A DNA stretch of 64,000 nt from Ruania rhizosphaerae (GTDB lineage Bacteria > Actinomycetota > Actinomycetes > Actinomycetales > Beutenbergiaceae), in assembly GCF_009805705.1 (NCBI RefSeq), contig NZ_VSMB01000010.1, positions 62,001 to 126,000 of the forward strand, in the 5' to 3' direction. This document shows positions 16,832 through 25,812 of the stretch, piece after piece. Each line of letters starts with the position of its first letter. Within the stretch, counting starts at the first letter, position 1. The position numbers and the translations under genes were made by a program. Under the pieces are notes generated by a model. That model saw only the letters and a program-made list of their open reading frames with translations, made no database searches and was not told where the DNA came from.

Positions 16832-19414
16832 TCAGCCCGCCGAACGGTCCACCTGCTGTGCGGCCAGGGCTCGTCGCACCGTGTCACGGTTCTCCACCAT
16901 CAGGCGGCGCAGCGCCGGCCTCCGGTCGCCGAGCTGATCGAGGAAGGCGTCGGTGCGGGCGAGCACGTCCACTCCGGTCGAGGTGTCGATATCGGCGATC
17001 CGGGAGGGGTACAGACCCACCACAATGTTCTGGGCGATCTCGTTCGTGCGCTTGGCCCAGACTCCTTCGATCGCTTCGAAGTAGCGATCCGCGAAGCCGG
17101 CCAGCAGGGCTCGGCCCGCCTGCCCGTGCACTCGCGTGAAGCCACCGATCAAAGCGCTCTGGACGGCGTTCGGGAGGTCGTCGGCGTCCACCACGGACGC
17201 CCAGACGGCCTCCTTCGCCTCCCTCGTCGGCAGGGATGACCGGGCTGCTGCCGCGGCCCTGCGTCCAGCCGCAGTGGAGTCACGCTTCTCCTCGGCCGCG
17301 ATCTCGCGTTCGCCGACCGCTCCCAAGGTTGCCATCCTGCTCAGGAGCTCCCACCGCAGATCGGTGTCCACCGTCAGACCCTCGAGGGTTGTCTTGTCGG
17401 CGAGTATCCGGGTCAGTGCGGCCCGGTGCGCGGCGGTGGTCGCGTGGGTCGCGAACGCCTTGAGGAGCTGGAACTGACTGTCCGACCCAGGTGTGGCTGC
17501 GTTGGCGAGGTCCCAGAGTCGATCCGCGACGGTGGCCCTGACCCGGTCGACGTCCGCTGGGTCGGTGTAGAAGGTCACCGCAGTGGCGAGTTGGCGCAAT
17601 AGCACCAACGCCATGGTGGAGTCGGTCTCGGCGCCGATGTTGTCCGTCACCAGGTCGATGAAGCGACGTGCCGGCCACTCCCCGTCCCGGGTCATGTCCC
17701 ATGCGGAGCTCCAGACCAGCGAACGGGGGAGGGAATCGGTGAAGGCATGCAGGTGCTGGGTCGCCGTCGTGAGCGAGTTCTCGTCGAGGCGCATCTTCGC
17801 GTACGCCAGGTCGTCGTCATTGACCAGGATCAGCTGCGGTCGGTCGATCCCGACGAAGTCCGGCACGGGGGTGCTTGCCCCGTCGATGTCGAGTTCGACC
17901 CGGTGGGTGCGCCGCAGATGCCCCTCGGCATCGATGTCGTAGCCGCCGACGGCGATGCGGTGCGGGCGCAGAGCCGGGTGCTCGTCGGGAGCCTCCTGGC
18001 TGATGAAGAAGGAGGCGATCCTGCCCATGGAGTCCACCTCGATCTGCGGACGCAGTGTGGTCACGCCTGACTCTTGCAGCCACACGCGTGACCAAGCGCT
18101 CAGGTCGCGACCACTGGTGGTTTCCAGCTCGGCGAGCAGATCGCGCAGCTCGGTGTTGCCGTGGGCGTGCTTGCGGAAGTACGCCTGCACGCCGGCGAGG
18201 AAGTCCTCTTGCCCTACCCACGCGACGAGCTGCTTGAGCACCGAGGCGCCCTTGGCGTAGGTGATGCCGTCGAAGTTGACCTCGACGTCCTCGAGGTCGT
18301 TGATCTCGGCCACGATGGGATGGGTGGTGGGCAGCTGGTCCTGCCGGTAGGCCCACGACTTCTCCAGTGAACTGAAGGTGGTCCACGCCTGTGTCCACCG
18401 CGTGGCTTCAGCGGTGGCCAGCGTGGAGGCGTACTCGGCGAACGACTCGTTCAGCCACAGGTCGTTCCACCAGCGCATGGTGACCAGATCGCCGAACCAC
18501 ATGTGCGCGAGCTCGTGCAGGATCGTGACGGCTCGTCGTTCGATCGTGGCCTCGGGCACCTTCGACCGGAAAATGTAGTTCTCCACGAGGGTCACGCAGC
18601 CGGCGTTCTCCATCGCACCGGCGTTGAACTCCGGTACGAACAACTGGTCGTACTTCTCGAACGGGTAGGCCATGTCGAAGGCCGTCTCGAAGAAGGCGAA
18701 CCCGGCGCGGGTGACCTCCATGATGTTCTCGGAATCCAGGTGCTCGGCGAGGGATGCCCGGCAAAACACTCCCAGCGGGACGGTGCGACCGTCACGGGAG
18801 GTGAGCTCACTCTCGACCCGGTGGTAAGGGCCGGCGACCAGGGCGGTGACATAGCACGGCAGAATCCCGGTGGGCTGGAAGACCCAGGTGGCTGCGCCGT
18901 CGTGGGCCGCGCGGGGTGCGGGAGTGGGAGCGTTGGAGACCACCTCCCAGTGCTCGGGCGCGGTGACCGTGAACTGGAAGGTGGCCTTGAGGTCGGGCTG
19001 CTCGAAGACGGCGAACATTCTCCGGGTGTCAGCCACCTCGAATTGGGAGTACAGGTAGACCTCCTTGTCCACGGGGTCCACGAACCGGTGCAGTCCCTCC
19101 CCGGTGTTCATGTAGGCGCAGTCGGCCACCACGTGGAGTTCGTTCTCGGCCCGGAGGCCGTTCAACTGGATCCGTGAGTCGGCGAACACCAACTCCGGGT
19201 CCAGCGAGACTCCGTTCAGCACGATCTCGTGCACAGCCGGCGCGATCAGGTCGATGAACGTGCTCGCTCCAGGGGTGGCAGTGAACCGCACTCGCGTCCT
19301 CGAGCGGAAAGTCGGTTCGGACCCGATGAGATCGAGCGCTACCTCGTAGGCGGCGGGTTGGACCGTCGCGGCCCGTTCAGCAGCTTCGATACGGGTGAGG
19401 TTCTCTCCAGGCAC
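16832..19414 (-). CDS. pepN: Aminopeptidase N (M1 family)
   Basis: An 860-residue zinc aminopeptidase that removes N-terminal residues from peptides in the cytosol. It has the M1 substrate motif GAMENAG and the zinc site HELAHMWFGDLV beginning at His300, followed by the second Glu in NESFAEY. The C-terminal half is the helical ERAP1-like domain. No signal peptide is present. The GTG at 19414 follows GAGGAG at eight bases. Its stop is 4 bp from the end of the convergent EIIA gene. Length matches actinobacterial PepN (850-860). Confidence 0.96.
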   Translation of the reverse strand: MPGENLTRIEAAERAATVQPAAYEVALDLIGSEPTFRSRTRVRFTATPGASTFIDLIAPAVHEIVLNGVSLDPELVFADSRIQLNGLRAENELHVVADCAYMNTGEGLHRFVDPVDKEVYLYSQFEVADTRRMFAVFEQPDLKATFQFTVTAPEHWEVVSNAPTPAPRAAHDGAATWVFQPTGILPCYVTALVAGPYHRVESELTSRDGRTVPLGVFCRASLAEHLDSENIMEVTRAGFAFFETAFDMAYPFEKYDQLFVPEFNAGAMENAGCVTLVENYIFRSKVPEATIERRAVTILHELAHMWFGDLVTMRWWNDLWLNESFAEYASTLATAEATRWTQAWTTFSSLEKSWAYRQDQLPTTHPIVAEINDLEDVEVNFDGITYAKGASVLKQLVAWVGQEDFLAGVQAYFRKHAHGNTELRDLLAELETTSGRDLSAWSRVWLQESGVTTLRPQIEVDSMGRIASFFISQEAPDEHPALRPHRIAVGGYDIDAEGHLRRTHRVELDIDGASTPVPDFVGIDRPQLILVNDDDLAYAKMRLDENSLTTATQHLHAFTDSLPRSLVWSSAWDMTRDGEWPARRFIDLVTDNIGAETDSTMALVLLRQLATAVTFYTDPADVDRVRATVADRLWDLANAATPGSDSQFQLLKAFATHATTAAHRAALTRILADKTTLEGLTVDTDLRWELLSRMATLGAVGEREIAAEEKRDSTAAGRRAAAAARSSLPTREAKEAVWASVVDADDLPNAVQSALIGGFTRVHGQAGRALLAGFADRYFEAIEGVWAKRTNEIAQNIVVGLYPSRIADIDTSTGVDVLARTDAFLDQLGDRRPALRRLMVENRDTVRRALAAQQVDRSAG

Positions 19415-19534
19415 GAACGTTGCTCCTCATCGATGCGGGCAGATCGGGGTGTGCTACCCCGGCCGGTAGCGCAGTGACACGATCCTGCCATCACCAACCG
19501 CCACGGGAGCGGCACCCGGCCATAGGGTGGGTCC

Positions 19535-19867
19535 ATGATCGATCAACGGTGGGTTTTTCGCGACGACGTCGAGGCGACTGAGGCAGGCGGCGGGGTCACC
19601 CGCCGGGTGCTCGCCTACGACCAGGCGATGATGTGCGTGGAGAACACGTTCGAGACCGGAGCAGTCGGGCCGCTCCACCACCACCCGCACACCCAGATCA
19701 CCTATGTCGTCAGCGGGGTGTTCGAGTTCGAGATCGATGGCGTCGTCAAGACCGTCAGAGCCGGTGATTCGATGCTCAAGGCGAGCAACGTCGAGCACGG
19801 GTGCCGCTGCCGTGAGGCGGGAGTGCTGCTCGACCTGTTCACACCGATGCGCGAGGATTTCGTCTGA
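19535..19867 (+). CDS. Small cupin protein (KdgF-like)
   Basis: A single-domain cupin of 110 residues. The first cupin motif, HHHPHTQITYVVSGVFEFEI, and a second, weaker motif around GDSMLKASNVEHG, supply the His residues for a metal site. The pattern resembles KdgF and related sugar-acid proteins that help linearise uronates, but the substrate here is not indicated by neighbours. It is expressed alone between two minus-strand genes. Confidence 0.75.
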   Translation: MIDQRWVFRDDVEATEAGGGVTRRVLAYDQAMMCVENTFETGAVGPLHHHPHTQITYVVSGVFEFEIDGVVKTVRAGDSMLKASNVEHGCRCREAGVLLDLFTPMREDFV

Positions 19868-19889
19868 GCGTGCCTCCCCGGCCGGTTGA

Positions 19890-20435
19890 CTACCCGGGTC
19901 GGAGCGCGGCATAGAGCGCCATGTCGCGTCGCACACCGTCGATCTCCTGGTGCGAGCGGAGCAGGCCCTCCCGCAGGTAGCCGGCACGCTCGGCCGTACG
20001 GATGGAGGCAATGTTCCACGGCTCGATGTACAGCTCGATTCTGTGCAGCGCCGGGATGCTCCAGCCGAAGCCCGTCAGCGCGATCAGTGCGTCTTTGGCG
20101 TACCCGCGTCCACGACATGGTGGCGAGATCGAGTAGCCGCCTACAGCCCGGCCGCTGTCGAGGGCTCGCAGGGAGAGACCAGCATGGCCGACCGCACGAT
20201 CGGTGCGCTTGTCGGCCACGGCGAACGAGTAGCCCGTCCCTTGCTCGGCCCGGGCGAGCTGGCGCGAGATCCACGCCGCGGCCTTGTCGTCGTCGACCTG
20301 CGCAGGCACGGACCCGATGGTGGGGATGTAGGAGTCGGAAGCGAACTCGGCCACCAGGCGGGCATCGATCGCTCTCCAGGGGCGCAGCAGGACCGATCCT
20401 GCTGAGGGTGCCTCGGACGGCCACGTAAGACGCAT
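19890..20435 (-). CDS. GNAT acetyltransferase (RimJ/RimL-like)
   Basis: A 181-residue acetyl-CoA-dependent N-acetyltransferase. The acetyl-CoA loop reads CRGRGYAKDAL, followed by the helix and strand HRIELYIEPWNIASIRTAERAGY typical of the RimJ/RimL group that acetylates protein N termini or small amines. The target cannot be inferred. It is convergent with the cupin gene, whose stop is 22 bp away. Confidence 0.85.
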   Translation of the reverse strand: MRLTWPSEAPSAGSVLLRPWRAIDARLVAEFASDSYIPTIGSVPAQVDDDKAAAWISRQLARAEQGTGYSFAVADKRTDRAVGHAGLSLRALDSGRAVGGYSISPPCRGRGYAKDALIALTGFGWSIPALHRIELYIEPWNIASIRTAERAGYLREGLLRSHQEIDGVRRDMALYAALRPG

Positions 20436-20532
20436 CCGGCGATCATCCCAGCCACCTCACCCTCGCGGAATGTCGGACGGTCGTTCTCGGTTGGCGACAA
20501 TGGACATGTCTCGACCTGACGAAGGAGATTCG

Positions 20533-21186
20533 ATGAGCACTGCCGCCCAGGCCGCCTCTGATTCGGCCGATGCCACGCACACAGACGTCGCCGACTTCTG
20601 GTTCGACCCCGCCTGCCCGTGGGCGTGGATGACCTCCCGCTGGATCACCGAGGTGGAGAAGGTCCGTGATATCTCTGTCCGCTGGCACATCATGAGCCTG
20701 TCGGTCCTGAACGAGGGGCGGGACGAGCTGCCCGAGGAGTACAAGGCGATGCTCACGAAGGCCTGGGGCCCCGTGCGGGTGATCAACGCTGCCCGGGTGC
20801 TGCACGGCGAAGAGTGGGTCAAGCCGCTCTACGACGCGATCGGCACACGTTTCCACCCGGGAGGCCGCGGCGACGACCGGCATGAGGTGCTGGTCGAGGC
20901 GCTTGCTGAGGTGGGTCTTCCCGCCGATCTGATCCGGTTCGAGGACTCCGACGAGCACGACGAGTCCCTGCGCGCCTCGCACGCCGCAGCCATCTCGCGC
21001 GTCGGTGAGGACGTCGGCACGCCGGTCGTCGCCTTCAACGGCACGGCGTTCTTCGGCCCGGTCATCACCCCCGCACCCAAGGGTGAGGAAGCCGGCAAAC
21101 TGTGGGACGGCGTGGTGGCCGTGGCTGCCTATCCCGGCTTTTACGAGATCAAGCGCACCCGCTCCCAGGGGCCGATCTTCGACTGA
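20533..21186 (+). CDS. DsbA-family protein (mycothiol-dependent nitroreductase type)
   Basis: A 217-residue thioredoxin-fold protein with the helical insertion of the DsbA/FrnE family. The active-site region reads FWFDPACPWAWMTSRWI, with a single Cys where DsbA has CxxC, a form common in actinobacterial mycothiol-dependent reductases and isomerases. The cis-Pro loop is GTPVVAFNG. No signal peptide, so cytosolic. The ATG at 20533 follows GAAGGAG. The mycothiol link is by family, not shown directly. Confidence 0.75.
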   Translation: MSTAAQAASDSADATHTDVADFWFDPACPWAWMTSRWITEVEKVRDISVRWHIMSLSVLNEGRDELPEEYKAMLTKAWGPVRVINAARVLHGEEWVKPLYDAIGTRFHPGGRGDDRHEVLVEALAEVGLPADLIRFEDSDEHDESLRASHAAAISRVGEDVGTPVVAFNGTAFFGPVITPAPKGEEAGKLWDGVVAVAAYPGFYEIKRTRSQGPIFD

Positions 21187-21285
21187 GAGTTCTCTCGGCC
21201 TCCGGGGTGAGTTCCGGTCAGGTCGTCCGCATGGTCTCCGGCCGCTACCGTAGACGAGCATTCGGAACCGGACGACGGAGGATCG

Positions 21286-21876
21286 ATGGCCCAGCGCGGC
21301 GGCCTTGGACCATGGGGTGTCGCACTCGTGTGCGTGGACGCGCTGCTGATCGTGGCTTTGGTGATCATTCTGGTCACCTGGCCGGACAGCGGCGCTGCGC
21401 GGGAGGACCCCACCGGCGACGCCGGCACCGCGACGGGCGGGGCCGCGGCGACCGATGGAGCAGGAGCCGGTGACGATGGGAGCGACAGTGGTGAGACCAC
21501 CGATGCCCCGCAGGTCGACGTACCCGAAGACGTGCTCGACGTGGCTGGTTTCATGTTGCCCAGCGGCAACATCTGGTGCGAGCTCGGCAATGACGCCGCG
21601 TCGTGCGTGATCGAGTCCTTCTCGTACTCGCCGCCGAGCATCGATGACTGTGCCGCCGACGACTCCGGGTACCGGTGGGAGGTCTCCGCCGACGGCGCCA
21701 CGCCTGTCTGCGGTGCGGCACCCGAACAGCCCGGTGACCTCACCGAGCTCGACTACGGTCAGGCGACGCGCGTCGGCGACATCCTGTGTGAGAGCACGAG
21801 GGACGGGCCCGTCTGCCGGTCCATCACCACCGGGCACGGGTTCCAGATCGCGCGCGGAGGTACCCGAACCTTCTGA
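21286..21876 (+). CDS. Membrane-anchored protein with extracellular cysteine-rich domain (DUF6636-like)
   Basis: A 196-residue protein with one N-terminal hydrophobic segment (residues 11-31), a low-complexity Gly/Ala/Asp/Thr linker, and a C-terminal domain of about 110 residues that contains the GFMLPSGNIWCEL and WEVSADGATPVCG patterns of the DUF6636 type. Six cysteines in the exported part suggest disulphides. The function is unknown. The start ATG follows GACGGAGG. Confidence 0.7.
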   Translation: MAQRGGLGPWGVALVCVDALLIVALVIILVTWPDSGAAREDPTGDAGTATGGAAATDGAGAGDDGSDSGETTDAPQVDVPEDVLDVAGFMLPSGNIWCELGNDAASCVIESFSYSPPSIDDCAADDSGYRWEVSADGATPVCGAAPEQPGDLTELDYGQATRVGDILCESTRDGPVCRSITTGHGFQIARGGTRTF

Positions 21877-22270
21877 ATCTCCTCTACCGGTGACGTGGCA
21901 CTGGTGTGGTTCCCGTGGTGCGCCGCGCCGTCCGTCTGACTAAGGTTCCGCAGACTGACCCACTGACGGCAGGGGACGACGGTCTGTCAGTCTGCCTCCG
22001 GTGTGTCGGACGCGACGGGCATGCCCCGCGTCCCATCTGATGAGACAAGTGGTGGGCTTGCCCGGCGCCGCCGGTCGATGTGGTGAAGTACTTCTCATGT
22101 TCCTCGACCTCGTGGCCACCGGTGCGCGGGTCGAGCACGCCCTGATGGGGGCACCGGCGCGAATGCCGGGGCGAATGCGCTGTCGCTCGATGAGCAGCGC
22201 CGCGATGTGCGACACCTGTCGCCGTCGCTGACTCGCCCCGCACCCGCCCACCCATCAGGAGCACATGCAC
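21877..22270 (+). promoter_or_regulatory. Long leader region upstream of the rhodanese-like gene
   Basis: About 390 bp without an ordinary gene. A TAAGGT hexamer at 21941-21946 could be a -10, giving a leader of some 315 nt. It holds a 9-bp inverted repeat (21951-21959 with 21986-21994) and a short cysteine-containing reading frame described separately. No known riboswitch class was recognised. Confidence 0.35.
22175..22231 (+). CDS. Possible short leader peptide with Cys and Arg codons
   Basis: An 18-codon frame from ATG 22175 (inner starts at 22190 and 22205) reads MRCRSMSSAAMCDTCRRR. It has three Cys codons and ends in three Arg codons, 39 bp before the rhodanese-like start. Cysteine-bearing uORFs upstream of sulfur genes are known attenuators in mycobacteria. 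This one has no strong ribosome-binding site and could be chance. Confidence 0.25.
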   Translation: MRCRSMSSAAMCDTCRRR

Positions 22271-22651
22271 ATGGCCGTCACCACCGGCACCACCTGGGAC
22301 GTCGTCCTCTCCGCCCGCCCCACCCAGACTGAGCCAGGCAGCGCCGCGATCTCAGTCCGCGCCGCCTACCAGGCAGCCCTCTACGAGCGTGCGCTGCTGG
22401 TCGACCTGGGTGACCAGCACGCTACCGGTGAGGTGCACCCTGACCTCGCGGCTGCCGTCCTCGCGCCGCAAGAGCTGCTCGGACATCTGCTCAACTCCAC
22501 CGACTCGCGGCCGGTGATCCTGCTCAGCGAGGATGGACAGCTGGCACGGGAGACAGCCGAGGCGCTTGCCGAACTCGAGCTCGCCCGGGTGAGCTACGCC
22601 GTCGGGGGATTCCAGGGGTGGCTGCGGGCCGGATTGCCGGCCCGCAACTGA
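22271..22651 (+). CDS. Rhodanese-like domain protein lacking the catalytic cysteine
   Basis: A 126-residue single rhodanese-fold domain. The position of the active-site loop, normally C-x-S-G-x-x-S, reads SEDGQLA after the VILL strand, so the sulfur-carrying Cys is a Ser; the protein has no cysteine at all. The closing YAVGGFQGWLRAGLP is typical of rhodaneses. It is therefore unlikely to be a sulfurtransferase and may be a binding or regulatory form. The ATG at 22271 is better spaced from AGGAG than the one at 22265. Its stop abuts the stop of the convergent M13 peptidase gene with no spacer. Confidence 0.75.
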   Translation: MAVTTGTTWDVVLSARPTQTEPGSAAISVRAAYQAALYERALLVDLGDQHATGEVHPDLAAAVLAPQELLGHLLNSTDSRPVILLSEDGQLARETAEALAELELARVSYAVGGFQGWLRAGLPARN

Positions 22652-24625
22652 TCACCAGATCCGGACGCGCTCGTCAGGGTCGAGCCACAGCCCGTCGCCC
22701 GGCTGCACGTCGAACGCGTCGACGAACTCGTCCAGGTTGCGTACGGGGGCGTTGCAGCGGATCTCGTCGGGGGAGTGGGGGTCGATCGAGAGCAGCCGTA
22801 GTGCCTCCTGCTCGCGGGCTTTCGTACGCCAGCACCGGGCCCACGCGAGGAACAGCCGCTGCATCTCCTCCTGCGTAGGCTCCTCGCCGCTGCGCTCCTT
22901 CGCGATCCGGAACGCCTTGATGCCGATACCGAGACCGCCCAGGTCGCCGATGTTCTCGCCGACCGTCAGGGCGCCATTCACGGTATGGGAATCGTCCAGC
23001 TCGCTGGGGGAGAGGACGTCGTACTGCGCGATCAGGGCCTGGGTACGGGTGTCGAACTCAGCCCGGTCGTCCTCAGTCCACCAGTCGAGCAGGCGACCGG
23101 TGCCGTCGTACCGACTGCCCTGATCGTCGAATCCGTGCCCGATCTCATGCCCGATCACTGCGCCGATTGCGCCGTAGTTCGTGGCATCGTCCGCGTCGGC
23201 GTCGAAGAACGGGGGCTGCAGGATCGCCGCCGGGAAGACGATCTCGTTCATCGATGGGTTGTAGTAGGCGTTCACCGTCTGCGGGGACATGAACCACTCG
23301 TCACGATCGATCGGCCCGCCGAGCTTGTTCAACTCGTAGTCGGTCTCGAACGCGTGCGCTGCGCGGACGTTGCCGAGCAGGTCGTCGCTGGCGACCTCAA
23401 GGCCGGAATAGTCGCGCCACTTATCCGGGTAGCCGACCTTCGGGGTGAACGCCTCGAGCTTGTCGAGGGCCTTCTGACGAGTGGCTGGGCTCATCCAGTC
23501 CAGGTCGTTGATCGAGCGCCGGTAGGCCTCCACCAGGTCGGCCACCAGCACCCGCATGGCCTCCTTGTGCTCGGGCGGGAAGTGCCGGGCCACGTACAGC
23601 TTGCCCACGGCTTCCCCGAGCACACCTTGTACCAGGCTCACGCCCCGCTTCCACCGTTCGCGCATCTCCGGGGCGCCGGTGAGGGTCCGGCCGACGAAGT
23701 CGAAGTTCTCCTCCACGAGTTCGCTGTGCAGGTACGGGGCACGTGCACGCACCACCCGCCACGTCAGCCACAGCCGCCACAGGTCGGTCGGCTCGTTCGC
23801 CCACGCCGCCGAGAGCTCGGCGAGGAACTCCGGCTGCCGGACGACGACCTCCGCCAGCGTGGACTCCTCGCCTCCCAGGGCGCTCACCCAGGTGGACCAG
23901 TCGAACTCCGGGGCGAGTTCGCTCAGCTGGGCCAGCGTCATCCGGTTGTAGGTGGCCTGGGCGTCGCGGCACCGCACCCGGTCCCAGTGCGCGCCGGCCA
24001 GCTTGGTCTCCAGGGCCATCACCCGCTCGGCAGCGCCGTGTGCTTCAGCCTCGGTCACCACACCCGCGGTGGCGAGCATCGCAGCCACGTGTGGGATGTA
24101 GGCAGCTCGGACGGCCGCATGCTCCTCCGCTTGGTAATACGCCTCGTCGGGCATCCCGAGACCGGACTGCTCGAGATAGACGATGTACCGGCTGGGGTCG
24201 TCGGAATCGACATCGATGAACGGTTCGACTACGCCGCCGACGCCCGTGCGCTGCAGCGTCCCGAGTGCGCGGGTGAGCTGATCCTTCGTGTGCGCCGCCG
24301 TCACCAGTTCCAGGTCGGCCGCAAGGGGGAGGATACCGAGGGCGTCCACTCGTTCGGTCGCCATGAACGAGACGTAGACGGCTGCGATCTTCGCTGCCTC
24401 GTCCCCGGCCGGATCATCGGCCGGGACGTCGGCAGCCTCAGTGATCAGGGTTCGCACGTGTTGCTCGGCCTGATCGTGCAACTGGTGGAAGGTGCCGTCC
24501 CGCCCACGGTCGGCTGGGATCTCGTGCGAGTCCAGCCACGTGCCGTTGACGTGGCGGAACAGGTCGTCCTGCGGACGGACGGAGTGGTCCATGGCAGCGG
24601 CGTCAGCTTCGGAGATGATGCTCAT
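22652..24625 (-). CDS. pepO: M13 family metallopeptidase (neprilysin/PepO-like)
   Basis: A 657-residue zinc endopeptidase without signal peptide, so probably cytosolic. The zinc site is HEIGH (His493-His497), the third ligand Glu lies in GENIGDLGG, and the substrate loop reads VNAYYNPSMNEIVFPAAILQ. The C terminus ends in a Trp (RVRIW), conserved in the family. It cleaves oligopeptides. An intact length and all motifs suggest it is active. Upstream it is divergent from rpiB by about 50 bp. Confidence 0.94.
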   Translation of the reverse strand: MSIISEADAAAMDHSVRPQDDLFRHVNGTWLDSHEIPADRGRDGTFHQLHDQAEQHVRTLITEAADVPADDPAGDEAAKIAAVYVSFMATERVDALGILPLAADLELVTAAHTKDQLTRALGTLQRTGVGGVVEPFIDVDSDDPSRYIVYLEQSGLGMPDEAYYQAEEHAAVRAAYIPHVAAMLATAGVVTEAEAHGAAERVMALETKLAGAHWDRVRCRDAQATYNRMTLAQLSELAPEFDWSTWVSALGGEESTLAEVVVRQPEFLAELSAAWANEPTDLWRLWLTWRVVRARAPYLHSELVEENFDFVGRTLTGAPEMRERWKRGVSLVQGVLGEAVGKLYVARHFPPEHKEAMRVLVADLVEAYRRSINDLDWMSPATRQKALDKLEAFTPKVGYPDKWRDYSGLEVASDDLLGNVRAAHAFETDYELNKLGGPIDRDEWFMSPQTVNAYYNPSMNEIVFPAAILQPPFFDADADDATNYGAIGAVIGHEIGHGFDDQGSRYDGTGRLLDWWTEDDRAEFDTRTQALIAQYDVLSPSELDDSHTVNGALTVGENIGDLGGLGIGIKAFRIAKERSGEEPTQEEMQRLFLAWARCWRTKAREQEALRLLSIDPHSPDEIRCNAPVRNLDEFVDAFDVQPGDGLWLDPDERVRIW

Positions 24626-24675
24626 CCTCCGAACATACCCGTGAGGAGCGACCTCCTGTGCGGCACAATGACCGC

Positions 24676-25122
24676 ATGCGCCTTCACCTCGCCGCCGACC
24701 ACGCCGGGTTCGAGTTCAAAGCCGTACTCGCCGACCACCTACGCAGCAGCGGGCACGACGTGACCGACCACGGAGCTCATGCCTACGACGCTCTGGACGA
24801 CTACCCTGCCTTCTGTTTCGCAGCCGGTGAAGCCGTGGTCGCGGACCCGGGTTCGCTCGGAGTGGTGATCGGCGGGAGCGGCAACGGAGAGCAGATTGCT
24901 GCCAACAAGGTCGCGGGAGTGCGGGCCGCCCTCGCATGGAACGTGGAGACTGCTCGCCTGGGGCGCCAGCACAACAACGCGAATGTCGTCGCGGTCGGGG
25001 CCCGCCAGCACAGCACCGCGGATGCCCTGGCGATTGTCGATGCCTTCGTGGCTGAGGCGTTCTCCGGCGACGAACGCCACCAGCGGCGTATTGACCAGCT
25101 GGCCGAGTACGAGGCGCGCTGA
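24676..25122 (+). CDS. rpiB: Ribose-5-phosphate isomerase B
   Basis: A 148-residue sugar isomerase interconverting ribose-5-phosphate and ribulose-5-phosphate in the pentose phosphate pathway. It begins MRLHLAADHAGFEFK, has the phosphate loop VIGGSGNGEQIAANKVAGVRAAL and the RQHNNANVVAVGAR segment of RpiB. The ATG at 24676 fits the family N terminus; a GTG 18 bp upstream has the better GAGGAG site, so a slightly longer protein is possible. Confidence 0.94.
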   Translation: MRLHLAADHAGFEFKAVLADHLRSSGHDVTDHGAHAYDALDDYPAFCFAAGEAVVADPGSLGVVIGGSGNGEQIAANKVAGVRAALAWNVETARLGRQHNNANVVAVGARQHSTADALAIVDAFVAEAFSGDERHQRRIDQLAEYEAR

Positions 25123-25136
25123 GCGCTTCGTTCTGA

Positions 25137-25784
25137 CTAGGCGGAGGTCCGCCGGGGCCAGGCAGCCCACCCGTCGGAGACAGTCCGCAGGAGTGGTTGA
25201 GCGGCTCGGAGACGCTCGATGGGGAGATCGTCTGAATTCGACGACCCTGAGCTCGCGCCGTCAGGATAGGTGAGGCCGAAGTCGACCCAGGGCTGGCTAC
25301 CTTCCCCGATGCCCTCCCGGTAGTGCCCGTTGACCACCGCCAACACCAGACGCTCCACAGTGTCCGCTTCCTCGGACCACGTGGAATCGCACGCATCGCA
25401 GCCGCAGACCGGGAGATGGAAGTCGTGCAGCAGGCCGGCGTGCAGGAAGATGCCGGGGAAGGCAGTGAACACGAACGTCAACGATGCGCAGGCCGGATCG
25501 TTCGGCCGGATCCGCACCGCACGCACCACCTCGGCTCGGGCTGACGTCAGCAGGTCCAGCGCCGTCTCCTCACCCTCGTCGGTTTCGACGTCATAGTTCT
25601 CCTGGAGGTGGGCGATCAGTGCGTCGCCGATCGCGTGGAGCGGTGCGAATCGATCCGGGTGCGTGACCACGGAGTAGGTCTCCTCCGGGGGATGATCGAA
25701 CCACCGGTTCCCGTAGTCGATAACCCGACCGTCGGTGTCGCGGAAGACCGGCGCATCGATCGGCGGGCGTCGGTAGGTGCTCAC
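25137..25784 (-). CDS. Conserved hypothetical protein (DUF6226-like)
   Basis: A 215-residue soluble protein with no known catalytic motif. Recognisable features are YSVVTHPDRFAPLHAIGDALI near residue 40, a central hydrophobic core of LTFVFTAFPGIFLHAGLLH, and CGCDACDSTW, which places three cysteines close together and might bind metal. The pattern fits the actinobacterial DUF6226 family as I remember it. It is convergent with rpiB and next to a membrane protein on the same strand. Confidence 0.6.
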   Translation of the reverse strand: MSTYRRPPIDAPVFRDTDGRVIDYGNRWFDHPPEETYSVVTHPDRFAPLHAIGDALIAHLQENYDVETDEGEETALDLLTSARAEVVRAVRIRPNDPACASLTFVFTAFPGIFLHAGLLHDFHLPVCGCDACDSTWSEEADTVERLVLAVVNGHYREGIGEGSQPWVDFGLTYPDGASSGSSNSDDLPIERLRAAQPLLRTVSDGWAAWPRRTSA

Positions 25785-25812
25785 CCACCCAGCCTCTCGT
25801 ACTCGATCGGCT

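Noticed and set aside
21940-22260. Known riboswitch (SAM, cobalamin or similar) in the rhodanese leader
   Set aside because: No conserved core such as the B12 box or SAM-type junction was found by eye.
22222-22660. Zero-spacer convergent genes (TGA directly followed by TCA) as a sign of antisense regulation
   Set aside because: Tight convergent ends are common in compact genomes, and no other evidence supports regulation.
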